A program made the position numbers and the translations under genes. Source: Prevotella sp. (lineage in GTDB: Bacteria > Bacteroidota > Bacteroidia > Bacteroidales > Bacteroidaceae). Taken from it: 64,000 bases of DNA. Shown one piece after another: positions 53,508 through 62,311 of this stretch (within the stretch, counting starts at the first letter, position 1; every line of letters begins with the position of its first letter). The notes below the pieces were generated by a model. That model searched no databases. It was not told the origin of the DNA and worked only from the letters and a program-made list of their open reading frames with translations. The DNA is taken from contig JAFUFD010000050.1 in assembly GCA_017470055.1 (NCBI GenBank), positions 50,180-114,179 of the forward strand. The letters run 5' to 3'.

Positions 53508-55646
53508 TTAAATCATTATCTCACTCTTCTTCTCTATCCGGGTTGCCTCACAGGGTAGGAATACCCATACAGTACTGCCTTTACCCTTCTCTGACTGTAA
53601 CTCGACAGAGCCTCCCATCCTCTTGACAATCTCCTCGATGATAGGCAGGTCGAGACCTGTACCACAGAGTTTCTCGTTCTCGTCACGGGCAAAGCGTCCA
53701 AAGGCTTTGGGAAGGGTCTCTGGAGAGATGCCGCCGCCAGTGTCCTCTATGCTGATGACTAATTCCTCTCGGCGGTACTCATATTTTGCCCGGACATTTC
53801 CTTTTCTGGTAAAGGAGGCGGAAAGCATACATAGTTTTTGGATAACTTTTCCTAACTGCTCGGCATCGCCACTGATCACCAAGTGCTCATAAGGGTTCTC
53901 AATAGAGGTTTTCACCTCAGGATTGATACTGCTCCAGCCCATTTGGCAATAGGCATCAAAATACTCGGCAAAATCAAAACTGTTGTTCTTGAACTCCACC
54001 ATGTCGGCATCGAGACGGGAAATAAACAGGATGTCGTTGATGAGTTGTAACAGTTCGTTCGTGTTCTTCTTGATCTCATCTACAAAGACGGGCTCGTCGG
54101 CTTCGTCATGCTCGGTCTCGAACAATGCCGCATAGCCCAAGATGGAGGCGAGTGGTGTTCTGATCTCATAACTCATATTGGTGAGGAACGACTCCTTCAG
54201 CAACTCAGCCTCTTGTGCTTTCTTTGTCTCCAGAGCGAGTTGGCGTTCGGTTTCAACCATATCCGTCATATTACGGCACATGCCAAAATAGTGACTTACT
54301 TGTCCTTGCTTGTCAAGGATGGGAATCAGATTGAACATCAAGAACACCTGTCGTCCTTTGTTGTCACGTATCTCTGTCTCTATGGTAAGTTCGATAACAC
54401 TTCGTGTGAGGTGGTCCATGCGGTTCAGGACACTGGATACCGAGCGGCGGAAACGAGGGGTCGCAAGTCGGATGCAGCGGAGTTGTGATAGCCTGATCTT
54501 TGGCTTTCCGATGATGTCGGAGAGTTCCATGGTGAAACTGCTCGGATAATAGTTGACTAACAGTACTTTGCTGACCTGCAGCGTATAGTTGATGTTGTCG
54601 ATATACTCTTTGATATGCTGAGTTGCCTTCTTCAGTAGGATGGCGCCCTCTTGGCGCTGATGGAACGACTCGACCAATTCCGTGACGTTGCGACCGGCGA
54701 CGTAGATACCCTCCAGGTTCCCATCCTTATCACGAATGGCGTTAACGATAGATTCATAGTAAAATAAGCCTCCCTGATTCGGCAATATGAGTGATGCGTC
54801 ATTCGTGTTGTATTTGGAGAAATCAATGATGGTGGTAGTGTGAATATAATCATTGTTCTCTAACTTGATACTCTTTAATAATTCTTTTCCCAAGTGGGGC
54901 TTCTGTCCAAGATATTTATCAGACTCTGTCACCTGGAATGTCTTATGGGCAGTTTCGTTGATCTCAGTGAGTATACCGTCTTTGTCGTAGTACATCATGT
55001 CAATCAAGGCGGAGTTGAAAACGGTGTGGTAGCGCATCAGCAACTCATTTGCATGCTCTTTTTTTTCGTGTTCAGCGGTGATATCGTGCTGTACTCCTAA
55101 GATACGGGCGACATGCCCTCTCTCATTCCTATGGTCGATGGACAGATGTATGCTGTAATGTTTTACGTCACCATTGTCGGAATTACTTTTCACATTAACA
55201 GTAGATGACAGACGACGGTTCTCGCTGATGTCGAAGATAGCGGCGCGCATAACTTCGAAATCGTCACGATCGTAGAAATGGGCGAAATCGATGGGGTTGT
55301 ATTCCTCTGTCAGTATACCGGTCTCAGACAATATTTTGTAGTGTCGGGTATTGGTGTCATATACCCAGAGCCGGAGTCTGCCAGCCTGTAAGACGAGGGC
55401 AAGACGGGCATTTTGGCTCTTTTGGAGATTGTTGATGTCATGCTCTCTGAATATGTAGAGGAAATTATAAAAGAGTAGAACAAAAGTGGAGATGAAAAGA
55501 CCTGCTACTATATAGACATGTATATGTTCGGCATCGAAGAGCACGTCTTCTTGGAATCCTTTTGCTATTAGAATATCAGGAATAAGCGTTAGGATAGCGA
55601 GGATGGTTAGCCGTGGATTTTCTTTGTATTGTCTTTTTAGATTCAT
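53508..55646 (-). CDS. Degenerate sensor kinase 1 (type A), phospho-acceptor His replaced
   Basis: 712 residues. Two N-terminal helices, PAS domains like those of kinase 3, then a HisKA segment reading MSYEIRTPLASILGY: Tyr (TAT) stands where the phosphorylated His (CAT) is expected. In the ATPase domain the N-box is also altered (LCMLSASFT, without the Asn of NAxKxT), while EDTGGGIS is intact and the G2 box reads GTGLDLP. It should therefore lack autophosphorylation and may serve as a regulatory pseudokinase for kinase 2. First gene of the operon, with a good promoter. Confidence 0.87.
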   Translation of the reverse strand: MNLKRQYKENPRLTILAILTLIPDILIAKGFQEDVLFDAEHIHVYIVAGLFISTFVLLFYNFLYIFREHDINNLQKSQNARLALVLQAGRLRLWVYDTNTRHYKILSETGILTEEYNPIDFAHFYDRDDFEVMRAAIFDISENRRLSSTVNVKSNSDNGDVKHYSIHLSIDHRNERGHVARILGVQHDITAEHEKKEHANELLMRYHTVFNSALIDMMYYDKDGILTEINETAHKTFQVTESDKYLGQKPHLGKELLKSIKLENNDYIHTTTIIDFSKYNTNDASLILPNQGGLFYYESIVNAIRDKDGNLEGIYVAGRNVTELVESFHQRQEGAILLKKATQHIKEYIDNINYTLQVSKVLLVNYYPSSFTMELSDIIGKPKIRLSQLRCIRLATPRFRRSVSSVLNRMDHLTRSVIELTIETEIRDNKGRQVFLMFNLIPILDKQGQVSHYFGMCRNMTDMVETERQLALETKKAQEAELLKESFLTNMSYEIRTPLASILGYAALFETEHDEADEPVFVDEIKKNTNELLQLINDILFISRLDADMVEFKNNSFDFAEYFDAYCQMGWSSINPEVKTSIENPYEHLVISGDAEQLGKVIQKLCMLSASFTRKGNVRAKYEYRREELVISIEDTGGGISPETLPKAFGRFARDENEKLCGTGLDLPIIEEIVKRMGGSVELQSEKGKGSTVWVFLPCEATRIEKKSEIMI

Positions 55647-55680
55647 TGTTACTGGGTTTGGATATATGCTAATCAGTTTA

Positions 55681-55688
55681 CAAAGATA
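55681..55688 (-). promoter_or_regulatory. Promoter of the four-kinase/GH36/MATE operon
   Basis: Minus strand TATCTTTG followed by TAAAC, about 40 bases before the kinase 1 ATG at 55646. Confidence 0.65.
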
Positions 55689-55728
55689 GGATTTTTCAGC
55701 CAGTTAACAAAATTTTTGGGCTCCTTTT

Positions 55729-55771
55729 TAAAAATTAGGCACGAATGGAGCCCATTCGTGCCTAATTTTTA
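55729..55771. terminator. Terminator after cysK
   Basis: Long perfect stem, TAAAAATTAGGCACGAATGG with its reverse complement and a 4-base loop, T-rich on both sides. It closes metY-cysK and insulates the kinase operon. Confidence 0.85.
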
Positions 55772-55795
55772 ATCTTTTTAAGATTTGTATCTGTT

Positions 55796-56743
55796 TTATA
55801 GGGGATACTCATCGAAAGCGTAAAGCACAGTCGAGAGGTAACGCTCTCCCGTATCAGGCAGCAATGCCACGATGGTCTTGCCTGCATTTTCAGGGCGCTG
55901 GGCAATGACAGAGGCGCCATAGGCAGCGGCACCAGATGAGATACCTACCAATAGACCGTCCTGCTGGGCAAGTTCACGTCCTGTGCGGATGGCGGCATCG
56001 TTCTCAACGTCCAACACTTCGTCAATCACACTGGCGTCATACGTCTTGGGTACGAAACCGGCACCGATTCCCTGAATCTTGTGAGGACCACTCTGTCCGC
56101 CGTTTAGCACGGGAGAGGAGGCGGGCTCTACAGCGATGATCTTGATGTTGGGGTTTTTCTCTTTCAGGAATTTTCCTACACCCGAGATGGTTCCGCCTGT
56201 TCCTACACCTGCCACGAAGATGTCAATTTTCCCATCAGTGTCTCTCCATATCTCCTCTGCCGTGGTAGCATAGTGCTTGGCGGGATTGGCAGGGTTCTCA
56301 AACTGTTGCAGGATGATAGATCCAGGGATGTTGTCACGCAGTTCTTCTGCGGCACGGATGGCTCCTGCCATGCCGTCCTTACCACTGGTCAAGCGCACCT
56401 CTGCACCGTATGCTTTTACCAGGTTTCGACGCTCTACGCTCATGGTCTCGGGCATGGTAAGAATCAACTTGTAGCCTTTCACTGCTGATACAAGGGCAAG
56501 TCCTACACCAGTGTTACCACTGGTTGGCTCGATGATGGTGGATCCTAGTTTAAGGAGTCCTTTCTGCTCAGCGTCCTCGATCATAGCAAGTGCAATACGG
56601 TCTTTCACGCTGCCACCTGGGTTGAAATACTCTACCTTGGCAATAAGAGGAGTCTTCAGTCCTTTCTTTGCGGAGAACTTGCTCAGTTCGAGCAGTGGGG
56701 TGTTACCAATAAGGTCTGTCAGTTGTTTTGCAATTTTAGCCAT
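55796..56743 (-). CDS. cysK: Cysteine synthase A (O-acetylserine sulfhydrylase)
   Basis: 315 residues. PLP lysine in [14 protein letters not shown], the substrate loop [10 protein letters not shown] and the phosphate-binding GTGGTISG. It makes cysteine from O-acetylserine and sulfide. It follows metY by 16 bases in one operon, so both PLP enzymes of sulfide assimilation are co-expressed. Confidence 0.95.
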   Translation of the reverse strand: MAKIAKQLTDLIGNTPLLELSKFSAKKGLKTPLIAKVEYFNPGGSVKDRIALAMIEDAEQKGLLKLGSTIIEPTSGNTGVGLALVSAVKGYKLILTMPETMSVERRNLVKAYGAEVRLTSGKDGMAGAIRAAEELRDNIPGSIILQQFENPANPAKHYATTAEEIWRDTDGKIDIFVAGVGTGGTISGVGKFLKEKNPNIKIIAVEPASSPVLNGGQSGPHKIQGIGAGFVPKTYDASVIDEVLDVENDAAIRTGRELAQQDGLLVGISSGAAAYGASVIAQRPENAGKTIVALLPDTGERYLSTVLYAFDEYPL

Positions 56744-56759
56744 AATTTATTTTTATTTG

Positions 56760-58049
56760 TTAAATCTTTTCTAATGCTTGTGAAAGGTCGGCGATGATGT
56801 CGTCGATATGCTCTGTTCCGATGCTGAGTCGAACGGTAGCAGGAGTGATGTGCTGCTGCTCCAGTTCTTCTGGCGTCATCTGAGAGTGAGTGGTGGTATA
56901 AGGATGGATCACAAGGCTCTTTACGTCAGCGACATTGGCAAGTAGCGAGAATATCTCCAGAGAGTCAATAAATTTCCAAGCCTCTTTCTCGCCGCCCTTA
57001 ATCTCGAAGGTGAAGATGCTGCCACCTCCGTTGGGGAAGTATTTCTGATAGAGTGCGTGGTCCTCATGGTCGGGCAGTGAGGGGTGGTTCACCTTTGCCA
57101 CCTTCGGATGGCTCTTCAGGAAGTCTACCACCTTCAGCGCATTCTCCACATGACGCTCTACACGCAGGCTCAGTGTCTCTACGCCCTGCAAGAGGATGAA
57201 AGCGTTGAATGGGGAAATGGTGGCGCCTGTGTCACGCAGAATGACGGCACGGATGCGGGTGACGAAAGCAGCGGCTCCTGCCACATCGGCGAATACGGCA
57301 CCATGGTAAGAGGGGTCTGGCTTGGCAAGAGTTGGGAACTTGTCTGCATTTGCCTTCCAGTCAAACGTACCACCGTCTACGATGACACCACCCAGAGAGG
57401 TACCATGACCGCCCAAGAACTTCGTGGCGGAATGTACGACGACATCTGCGCCGTGCTCGATGGGGCGAATCAGGTACGGAGTACCGAAGGTGTTGTCGAT
57501 GATAAGGGGAATATGGTGCTTATGGGCAACCTCTGCGACTCCCTCAATATTCGTGACGTCTGAGTTGGGGTTACCGAAAGTCTCTACGAACACAGCCTTT
57601 GTGTTTGGTTGGATGGCAGCCTCAAGGGCGGCAAGATCGTTTACCTTTACGATAGTGTTGCTAATGCCTTGGGTGGCGAGGGTGTGGGTGATGAGGTTGA
57701 AAGAGCCGCCATAGAGGTTATCGGCTGCGACGATATGCTCACCGGCACCAGCGATGTTCTGCAGTGCGTAGGTCACTGCTGCGGCACCACTTGCCACGGC
57801 GAGACCAGCCACACCACCTTCCAATGCGGCGACACGATCCTCGAACACTCCCTGTGTGGAGTTAGTCAGACGGCCGTAGATGTTGCCTGCGTCACGAAGA
57901 CCGAAACGGTCAGCGGCATGTTGTGAGTTACGGAACACGTAGGAAGTGGTCTGGTAGATGGGCACAGCGCGAGCGTCGGTAGCGGGGTCGGGCTGTTCCT
58001 GTCCTACATGTAGTTGCAAAGTCTCGAAGTGTAATTTCTTGTTGCTCAT
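56760..58049 (-). CDS. metY: O-acetylhomoserine sulfhydrylase / Cys-Met metabolism PLP enzyme
   Basis: 429 residues, typical for MetY. N-terminus FETLQLHVGQEQPDPATDAR, the PLP lysine in HSATKFLGGHGTSLGG, and RVERHVENALKV. It converts O-acetylhomoserine and sulfide to homocysteine. ATG 58049. A -7 element and a palindrome lie upstream. With LuxS/MtnN the organism can both make and recycle homocysteine. Confidence 0.93.
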   Translation of the reverse strand: MSNKKLHFETLQLHVGQEQPDPATDARAVPIYQTTSYVFRNSQHAADRFGLRDAGNIYGRLTNSTQGVFEDRVAALEGGVAGLAVASGAAAVTYALQNIAGAGEHIVAADNLYGGSFNLITHTLATQGISNTIVKVNDLAALEAAIQPNTKAVFVETFGNPNSDVTNIEGVAEVAHKHHIPLIIDNTFGTPYLIRPIEHGADVVVHSATKFLGGHGTSLGGVIVDGGTFDWKANADKFPTLAKPDPSYHGAVFADVAGAAAFVTRIRAVILRDTGATISPFNAFILLQGVETLSLRVERHVENALKVVDFLKSHPKVAKVNHPSLPDHEDHALYQKYFPNGGGSIFTFEIKGGEKEAWKFIDSLEIFSLLANVADVKSLVIHPYTTTHSQMTPEELEQQHITPATVRLSIGTEHIDDIIADLSQALEKI

Positions 58050-58117
58050 AATCTTCTATTTTATATTATTAATATTTTACTACGTCTTTAAAACATGTTA
58101 TGGATGTCCTTTCGACA

Positions 58118-58207
58118 GTGCAAAGGTACGGTGATTTTCCCATACCCGAAATAGCACAAATGGGGCATTCTGCATACCACGATTATGGTATTCTGCAAAA
58201 ATGCCCC
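58118..58207 (-). promoter_or_regulatory. metY-cysK promoter and upstream imperfect palindrome
   Basis: Minus-strand -7 element TACCTTTGCAC at 58128-58118. Just upstream, about 58160-58207, is an imperfect palindrome: TGGGGCATT and AATGCCCCA at the ends, ATACCA and TGGTAT near the centre, and a direct repeat GCAGAAT inside. The position upstream of the -33 region suits an activator or repressor site for sulfur control. Confidence 0.6.
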
Positions 58208-58250
58208 ATTATTAATAAGGTGTAATATGAAGGCGGAACCTCCTGCCTGC

Positions 58251-58296
58251 GAAGCCCCTACCTTCGCCCCTCGAAGGTAGGGGCTTCCTCTTTTTT
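58251..58296 (+). terminator. Strong hairpin with T-run on the plus strand
   Basis: Stem GAAGCCCCTACCTTCG / CGAAGGTAGGGGCTTC followed by CTCTTTTTT on the plus strand. No plus-strand gene is visible upstream, only a 17-codon frame starting near 58227. On the minus strand it follows the acetyltransferase stop but lacks T residues. It may be a repeat unit or the end of an unseen short RNA. Confidence 0.5.
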
Positions 58297-58846
58297 AGTT
58301 GGTTTTGCGGATAACGTGGCAAGGATTGCCTACAGCAATAGAATCAGAAGGAATGTCCTTGACTACCACGCTTCCTGCACCAATGATACAACGGTCGCCA
58401 ATCGTTACTCCTGGACAGACTGTCACACCGCCCCCCAGCCAGCAGTCTTCACCGATGGTTATCGGAGAGCATCGCTCTATGGGCTTGCGGCGCTCGATGT
58501 AATCCATAGGGTGATTAGGAGTCAGGAACTGGCAGTTCGGACCAATCTGAGTGTTGGACCCGATGGTGATAACACCTCCGTCAAGCATGGTGCCATTATA
58601 GTTGATAAAAACATTCTCACCCAGTTTGATGCCATGTCCATGGTCGCAATGGAATGGTGGCGCTACCGTGGATGATTCAGGGATGCCCGGAATCAAGTCC
58701 TCTATCGTCTTCCTGTAGTCATCATCCTCTACGGTCATTGTTTGCAGTTTCGCACAAAGATGCTTGGCTTTGTAATAACTCGCCAGACATTCTTCGCTTG
58801 TGAAGTCGTAGAACTCTTCACTGCGCATCTTTTCAAATTCTGTCAT
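58295..58846 (-). CDS. Sugar O-acetyltransferase (maltose/galactoside acetyltransferase type)
   Basis: 183 residues from ATG 58846 (MTEFEKMRSEEFYDF), the usual start of the family; an upstream in-frame start at 58882 would lie in the promoter (TGACTTTGTGC). Left-handed beta-helix hexapeptide repeats (GGVITIGSNTQIGPNC, GGVTVCPGVTIGDRCIIGAG), with the catalytic His in LTPNHPMD. It acetylates sugars with acetyl-CoA; role uncertain. Confidence 0.88.
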   Translation of the reverse strand: MTEFEKMRSEEFYDFTSEECLASYYKAKHLCAKLQTMTVEDDDYRKTIEDLIPGIPESSTVAPPFHCDHGHGIKLGENVFINYNGTMLDGGVITIGSNTQIGPNCQFLTPNHPMDYIERRKPIERCSPITIGEDCWLGGGVTVCPGVTIGDRCIIGAGSVVVKDIPSDSIAVGNPCHVIRKTN

Positions 58847-58895
58847 AGCCAAATTCACATAAATACACTTAAATCTGAGCACAAAGTCAAATGAA

Positions 58896-59168
58896 TTAAC
58901 CCTTCTTTCGTTTAATCCAACTCTTCAACCGATTATAGCCCTCTACCCCAAGAATCGTTAGACCTCCATACTGACAGGTCTTTGCCATTCCAAAAAGGAT
59001 TGTCCAAAGAACTCCCTTCGCAGTAGCACTGATAGGAAGCAACATTTGAGCAAAGGACAGGATGTAGAAAGGTATGCAGCACAGCAGGACTATTACGCCT
59101 GTCCTGAAAGACAGCGACTGAAGCCACCTTTTGACCTTATCCCATTGCCTCACGCAGCACCTTTTCAT
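58896..59168 (-). CDS. Small two-helix membrane protein
   Basis: 90 residues with two hydrophobic helices (VIVLLCCIPFYILSFAQML and GVLWTILFGMAKTCQYGGL) between strongly basic ends (KRLKSWIKRKKG). No family recognised. It stands alone between the thioesterase and the acetyltransferase on the same strand. Confidence 0.55.
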   Translation of the reverse strand: MKRCCVRQWDKVKRWLQSLSFRTGVIVLLCCIPFYILSFAQMLLPISATAKGVLWTILFGMAKTCQYGGLTILGVEGYNRLKSWIKRKKG

Positions 59169-59251
59169 AACTGCCTAACTTTATATTCTCTGATTGGATG
59201 ACCCTCAATCTGGGGTGTTGTTGTCAATATCATAATCGTATATTATCTTTA

Positions 59252-59962
59252 TCATTCTGTAAATTCTATAATTGCACTTACCTCATTTCCGATTGATAGT
59301 GAAACAATAATGCCTTCCTCTATCTGGAACTGTGTCGGGACAAGCATATCGCCCAACTTTGCAGCAACACGATACTCAACCCTCAGTCCTCTTACCTCAA
59401 AGTCCTCTGGCAACAATTCCATAGCCATACGGATATAGTTGGCGTTGTTCAGGTGCTTGTTGTAGTCGATGTCAGCACGAAGAACTTTGATGGGGGCGAG
59501 CGTTTCGCCACCTTCCTTTGGCGGAATGATTCGCCGGTCTTTGTAGTTCATTTCTAACTGAGGCTCCAGAGACATTGAGGCAATCGTCTCCTCATCCACT
59601 CGCTTCAATTTTCCATTTGATTTGTCTACAAATGCCCCCATGCTCCATGTCTTGTAGCAAGGTTTCCCTTCTGCATCATAGATGAATGTGTTGCGGAAAC
59701 CGAACATGGGCTTCATGCCATAGACAGAAGTGGTAACGGTCAGTTCCTCTTTGTATTCAGGCACTCGTATCACCTCCACTTGACGGGATGCCAGCAGTTG
59801 AGCCATATTCTGCTCTGTGAAATACTGCTTCACACCTGGCTCTGAGTCAATCCACATTTCAGAGCAGTCTTGCATCATCTGGAGTGCTGAGTATAGTTTC
59901 AGCCGTCCTTCGCTGTCACAGGTACTTGTTGTTACTTTATAATTCAAACTATACATATTCAT
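59252..59962 (-). CDS. Acyl-ACP thioesterase (Fat family)
   Basis: 236 residues, double hot-dog fold. First hot dog: RLKLYSALQMMQDCSEMW; second: DIDYNKHLNNANYIRMAMEL, holding the catalytic N-x-H-x-N-N. It releases fatty acids from acyl-ACP. Cytoplasmic, common in anaerobic Bacteroidetes. Its start is next to a leftover gene tail (59966-60058). Confidence 0.87.
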   Translation of the reverse strand: MNMYSLNYKVTTSTCDSEGRLKLYSALQMMQDCSEMWIDSEPGVKQYFTEQNMAQLLASRQVEVIRVPEYKEELTVTTSVYGMKPMFGFRNTFIYDAEGKPCYKTWSMGAFVDKSNGKLKRVDEETIASMSLEPQLEMNYKDRRIIPPKEGGETLAPIKVLRADIDYNKHLNNANYIRMAMELLPEDFEVRGLRVEYRVAAKLGDMLVPTQFQIEEGIIVSLSIGNEVSAIIEFTE

Positions 59963-59965
59963 TCG

Positions 59966-60058
59966 TTAGAAGTTCTTAGCCAAATGTGTTATATCTTTAG
60001 GGGCAATGGCGAACTTATGATAGCCGTCACGAGTCAGCGTCAGTCTGCCTCCGTCTTG
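59966..60058 (-). pseudogene. Orphan C-terminal coding tail
   Basis: A frame ending TAA at 59966 reads GGRLTLTRDGYHKFAIAPKDITHLAKNF, which looks like a genuine protein end. It is one frame away from the truncated oxidoreductase upstream, so the two meet at a frameshift or deletion junction. Parent family not recognised. Confidence 0.4.
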
Positions 60059-60441
60059 CTCTTCACCTGCTGCCAGAACTGCTTGCCGTCAGGACTTGTG
60101 CCAGCACCGCTGAGATAGATGTAGGTCATGCGCTCCTTGTCGGGCATGATGCTGGCAAAGTGCAAGGGTATTTCCTGAGAGATACGCACATAAATGTCCT
60201 TTGGTGTACCAACAGATGTGATGCCGGCAATGAAGAACACGGCATCGTAGCCCTTGAAATGCTCGTCACCTTCCTTCAACGCCATGAAGTCCCGCACCAG
60301 ATATTCTTCCAACTTCTCATGCTTGATGCCCGTCGGCTTGCGGCTGACAGACAACACCTTTTCCACTGCTTCGACCTTGAGCAGTTCGAGCAGCGTTCCT
60401 TCTCCCACATATCCTGTGGCTCCTGTTAATATTACTTTCAT
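60040..60441 (-). pseudogene. Truncated NAD(P)-binding epimerase-like protein
   Basis: From ATG 60441 the sequence MKVILTGATGYVGEGTLLEL is a Rossmann NAD(P)-binding start, followed by FFIAGITSVG and MTYIYLSGAGTSPDGKQFW, a family usually of about 220 residues. Here it stops after 133 at KSKTEAD, inside the expected C-terminal half. A frameshift is likely. Substrate binding is probably lost. Confidence 0.65.
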
Positions 60442-60618
60442 TGTATCTCTAATTTCGGTTTTACTGGATCTGTAAGACGATAGGCGTGGTCGCTCCAGAA
60501 ACTCCTTCATCAGTCGGGCAATCTCTGTGTGATGGCTTTCTAAAGCGAAGTGTCCGTCCTTCACTAATTGCTCTCCGATATGAAGTCCCCGCTTGCCCTC
60601 CTTGACGGCATAACTCAT
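60442..60618 (-). pseudogene. C-terminal fragment resembling an alpha/beta hydrolase
   Basis: In frame upstream of the epimerase start is a 59-codon stretch from ATG 60618. KDGHFALESHHTEIARLMKEFLERP matches the end of many alpha/beta hydrolases, where the His in GHF is the catalytic base. No N-terminal part exists. It looks like debris of a deleted hydrolase gene. Confidence 0.5.
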
Positions 60619-60775
60619 GTTACAGACGTGACCGCAACGCCCAGATAATATAAAGTCCGACTATCTCATTCGTCTCACCATCGATGGCATTCCATAGCCT
60701 CACTGGTATCCGTTTCCCTGTATTTCCTTATTTCAATCATTAGACAATTCTCTTAAACTTTGTTGTATTAACTGG

Positions 60776-60813
60776 GCAAAGTTAATGAATTCTCTGCATT
60801 TTTCGTATATTTG
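60776..60813. promoter_or_regulatory. Divergent promoter pair upstream of yjbQ (copy A)
   Basis: Minus TAACTTTGC (60784-60776) and plus TATATTTG (60806-60813, then CACC). The surrounding 80 bases are clearly related to the promoter region at 62512-62590. Confidence 0.75.
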
Positions 60814-60829
60814 CACCTGATATTTAGGA

Positions 60830-61258
60830 ATGTTTATGATTGAGCAAGTAGAGATAACCCTAAAACCGAAGTCTCGCGGATTCCATTTGGTGACCAGCGA
60901 GATTCTGAGCCAGTTGCCTAAATTGCCAAAGACGGGCATCGTGAATATATTCTGCAAGCATACGAGTTGTGGGCTGAGTATCAACGAGAACGCAGACCCT
61001 GATGTTCGTGTGGATATGGAAACTATCTTCAACCGTCTTGTTCCTGAGAACCGGCCAGAGTACGAGCATACCTTGGAAGGTGCTGATGACATGCCTGCTC
61101 ATGCCAAGTCAACATTGAGTGGTGTAAGTCTGACCATACCCGTTACGGATGGGCATCTGAACATGGGAACCTGGCAGGGTATCTACTTCTGCGAATATAG
61201 GAATTATGGTGGGGCAAGAAAACTGGTAGTAACAATAATTGGAGAACACATATTTTAA
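60830..61258 (+). CDS. YjbQ family protein (UPF0047)
   Basis: 142 residues (or 140 from the Met at 60836). Family motifs: NIFCKHTSCGLSINENADPDV, DMPAHAKSTLSG, GTWQGIYFCEYR. These trimeric proteins are small enzymes annotated as secondary thiamine-phosphate synthase; the physiological role is uncertain. The leader is very short (about 15 bases after the expected start point). Confidence 0.88.
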   Translation: MFMIEQVEITLKPKSRGFHLVTSEILSQLPKLPKTGIVNIFCKHTSCGLSINENADPDVRVDMETIFNRLVPENRPEYEHTLEGADDMPAHAKSTLSGVSLTIPVTDGHLNMGTWQGIYFCEYRNYGGARKLVVTIIGEHIF

Positions 61259-61388
61259 CGTGCATGCCACTTATAGGGGAAGAAGCGGCTTATTCACAGG
61301 AGTGAGGAGCCTGTTTACAGGGATTTAGTGGACTACTAATGAGTTTACACCTATAAGTGAACGTATTTTCACCTATAGGTGCAAATTG

Positions 61389-61583
61389 ATGCGTGCCACT
61401 AAGGAACGCGCAGACAAGATTGGGCATCCTTGCGTGGACCTGTTGGTTGACAAGGGGAATCCTGACGGTGAAGCCTTATACGCTTCTGTTGGCTTCCGCT
61501 ATGCGAATAAAACATTCTTCTGTATACCAACATCAACACCATATATCGTTTCATCCTCGCAAATTACTGCAATATCGACGTAG
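61389..61583 (+). pseudogene. GNAT acetyltransferase C-terminal fragment
   Basis: MRATKERADKIGHPCVDLLV then GNPDGEALYASVGFRYANK is the last third of a GNAT domain (N-x-x-A-x-x-L-Y-x-x-x-G-F). The acetyl-CoA-binding part is missing. The tail after KTFF is unrelated. Region 61259-61388 holds no gene I recognise. Confidence 0.55.
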
Positions 61584-61641
61584 GTATGCAGGCTGCAAAA
61601 TTATTTATCTGGATTTTTTCAAAGATAATTTTAAAAAAGTA

Positions 61642-61652
61642 TTACCTTTGCA
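61642..61652 (+). promoter_or_regulatory. Orphan promoter without a gene
   Basis: TATTACCTTTGCACTCG, a full -7 element on the plus strand, but only about 100 bases follow before a convergent gene end at 61750 and no reading frame fits. Possibly a relic of a deleted gene or a small RNA start. Confidence 0.4.
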
Positions 61653-61749
61653 CTCGCTCACTCACGCCGAGCCGGCTTCGTAAGATGTTGGAGCGGCTAC
61701 AGGGAGGGAGTTCTACATTTCTTCATCGTTGCGTCTTTTATGGGATTCG

Positions 61750-62133
61750 TTACTTCTGAATCGTATTCGAATTCTGATTGTAGGCCTTGGCCACGCACTT
61801 CCACTCGCCGTCAATCTTCAACAGCAGCAGCACGTCGGTGAAGTCGATGCTGCCGCCCCAGCCTTCTTCAAGCACACGGACAACGGCCAGCGTCTCTTCC
61901 AGTTCCAGCACGTCGATGCGCGTCTTGAACTCCTCACCGGCACCTACGGTATCTACGTTGTGATAGAACTGCTCGATGCTGCCACGCTCCAGTTTGCCAT
62001 TCAAAAATCCAAACAGGCAGGCATCCTCGGTGAACAACTCTTTTGCATACTTGCTGTTGCCCTCGGCAACGCTACGTGTAAACTTGCTTGCAGCCTCTAC
62101 GACTGCATTGTAATCTGCGATGTTACTTCTCAT
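61750..62133 (-). CDS. NTF2-like protein (putative lumazine-binding family)
   Basis: 127 residues. DYNAVVEAASKFTRSVAEGN, TVGAGEEFKTRIDVLELEE and DFTDVLLLLKIDGEWKCVAKAY are the segments of the putative lumazine-binding/SnoaL-like family, a cone-shaped alpha+beta fold binding small molecules. Role unknown. Promoter TACCTTTGCA lies at 62260-62251. Confidence 0.78.
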   Translation of the reverse strand: MRSNIADYNAVVEAASKFTRSVAEGNSKYAKELFTEDACLFGFLNGKLERGSIEQFYHNVDTVGAGEEFKTRIDVLELEETLAVVRVLEEGWGGSIDFTDVLLLLKIDGEWKCVAKAYNQNSNTIQK

Positions 62134-62250
62134 CTTTCCTTTGCTTTAAAATTAAACGATGTTTGAATCTGGGTGCAATGATGCGAGTTAGCGAGAGCAA
62201 AGAGAGCGTGCTCTCATTTGCCAAGCGTGAGCATCATCGCCGTTTTCGAC

Positions 62251-62260
62251 TGCAAAGGTA
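62251..62260 (-). promoter_or_regulatory. Promoter of the NTF2-like gene
   Basis: TACCTTTGCA on the minus strand, about 115 bases before the ATG at 62133. Confidence 0.65.
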
Positions 62261-62311
62261 CGACGATTCCGACATATAGACTTTTCTATTTAGTTCAACT
62301 TTTCTTTCCCT

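Noticed and set aside
45790-55646. Hybrid two-component systems with receiver and HTH output domains
   Set aside because: Each protein ends right after the ATPase domain; no receiver or AraC output segment is present.
58251-58296. Normal terminator of the acetyltransferase gene
   Set aside because: The T-run is on the plus strand only; on the transcribed minus strand the hairpin is followed by GC-rich sequence.
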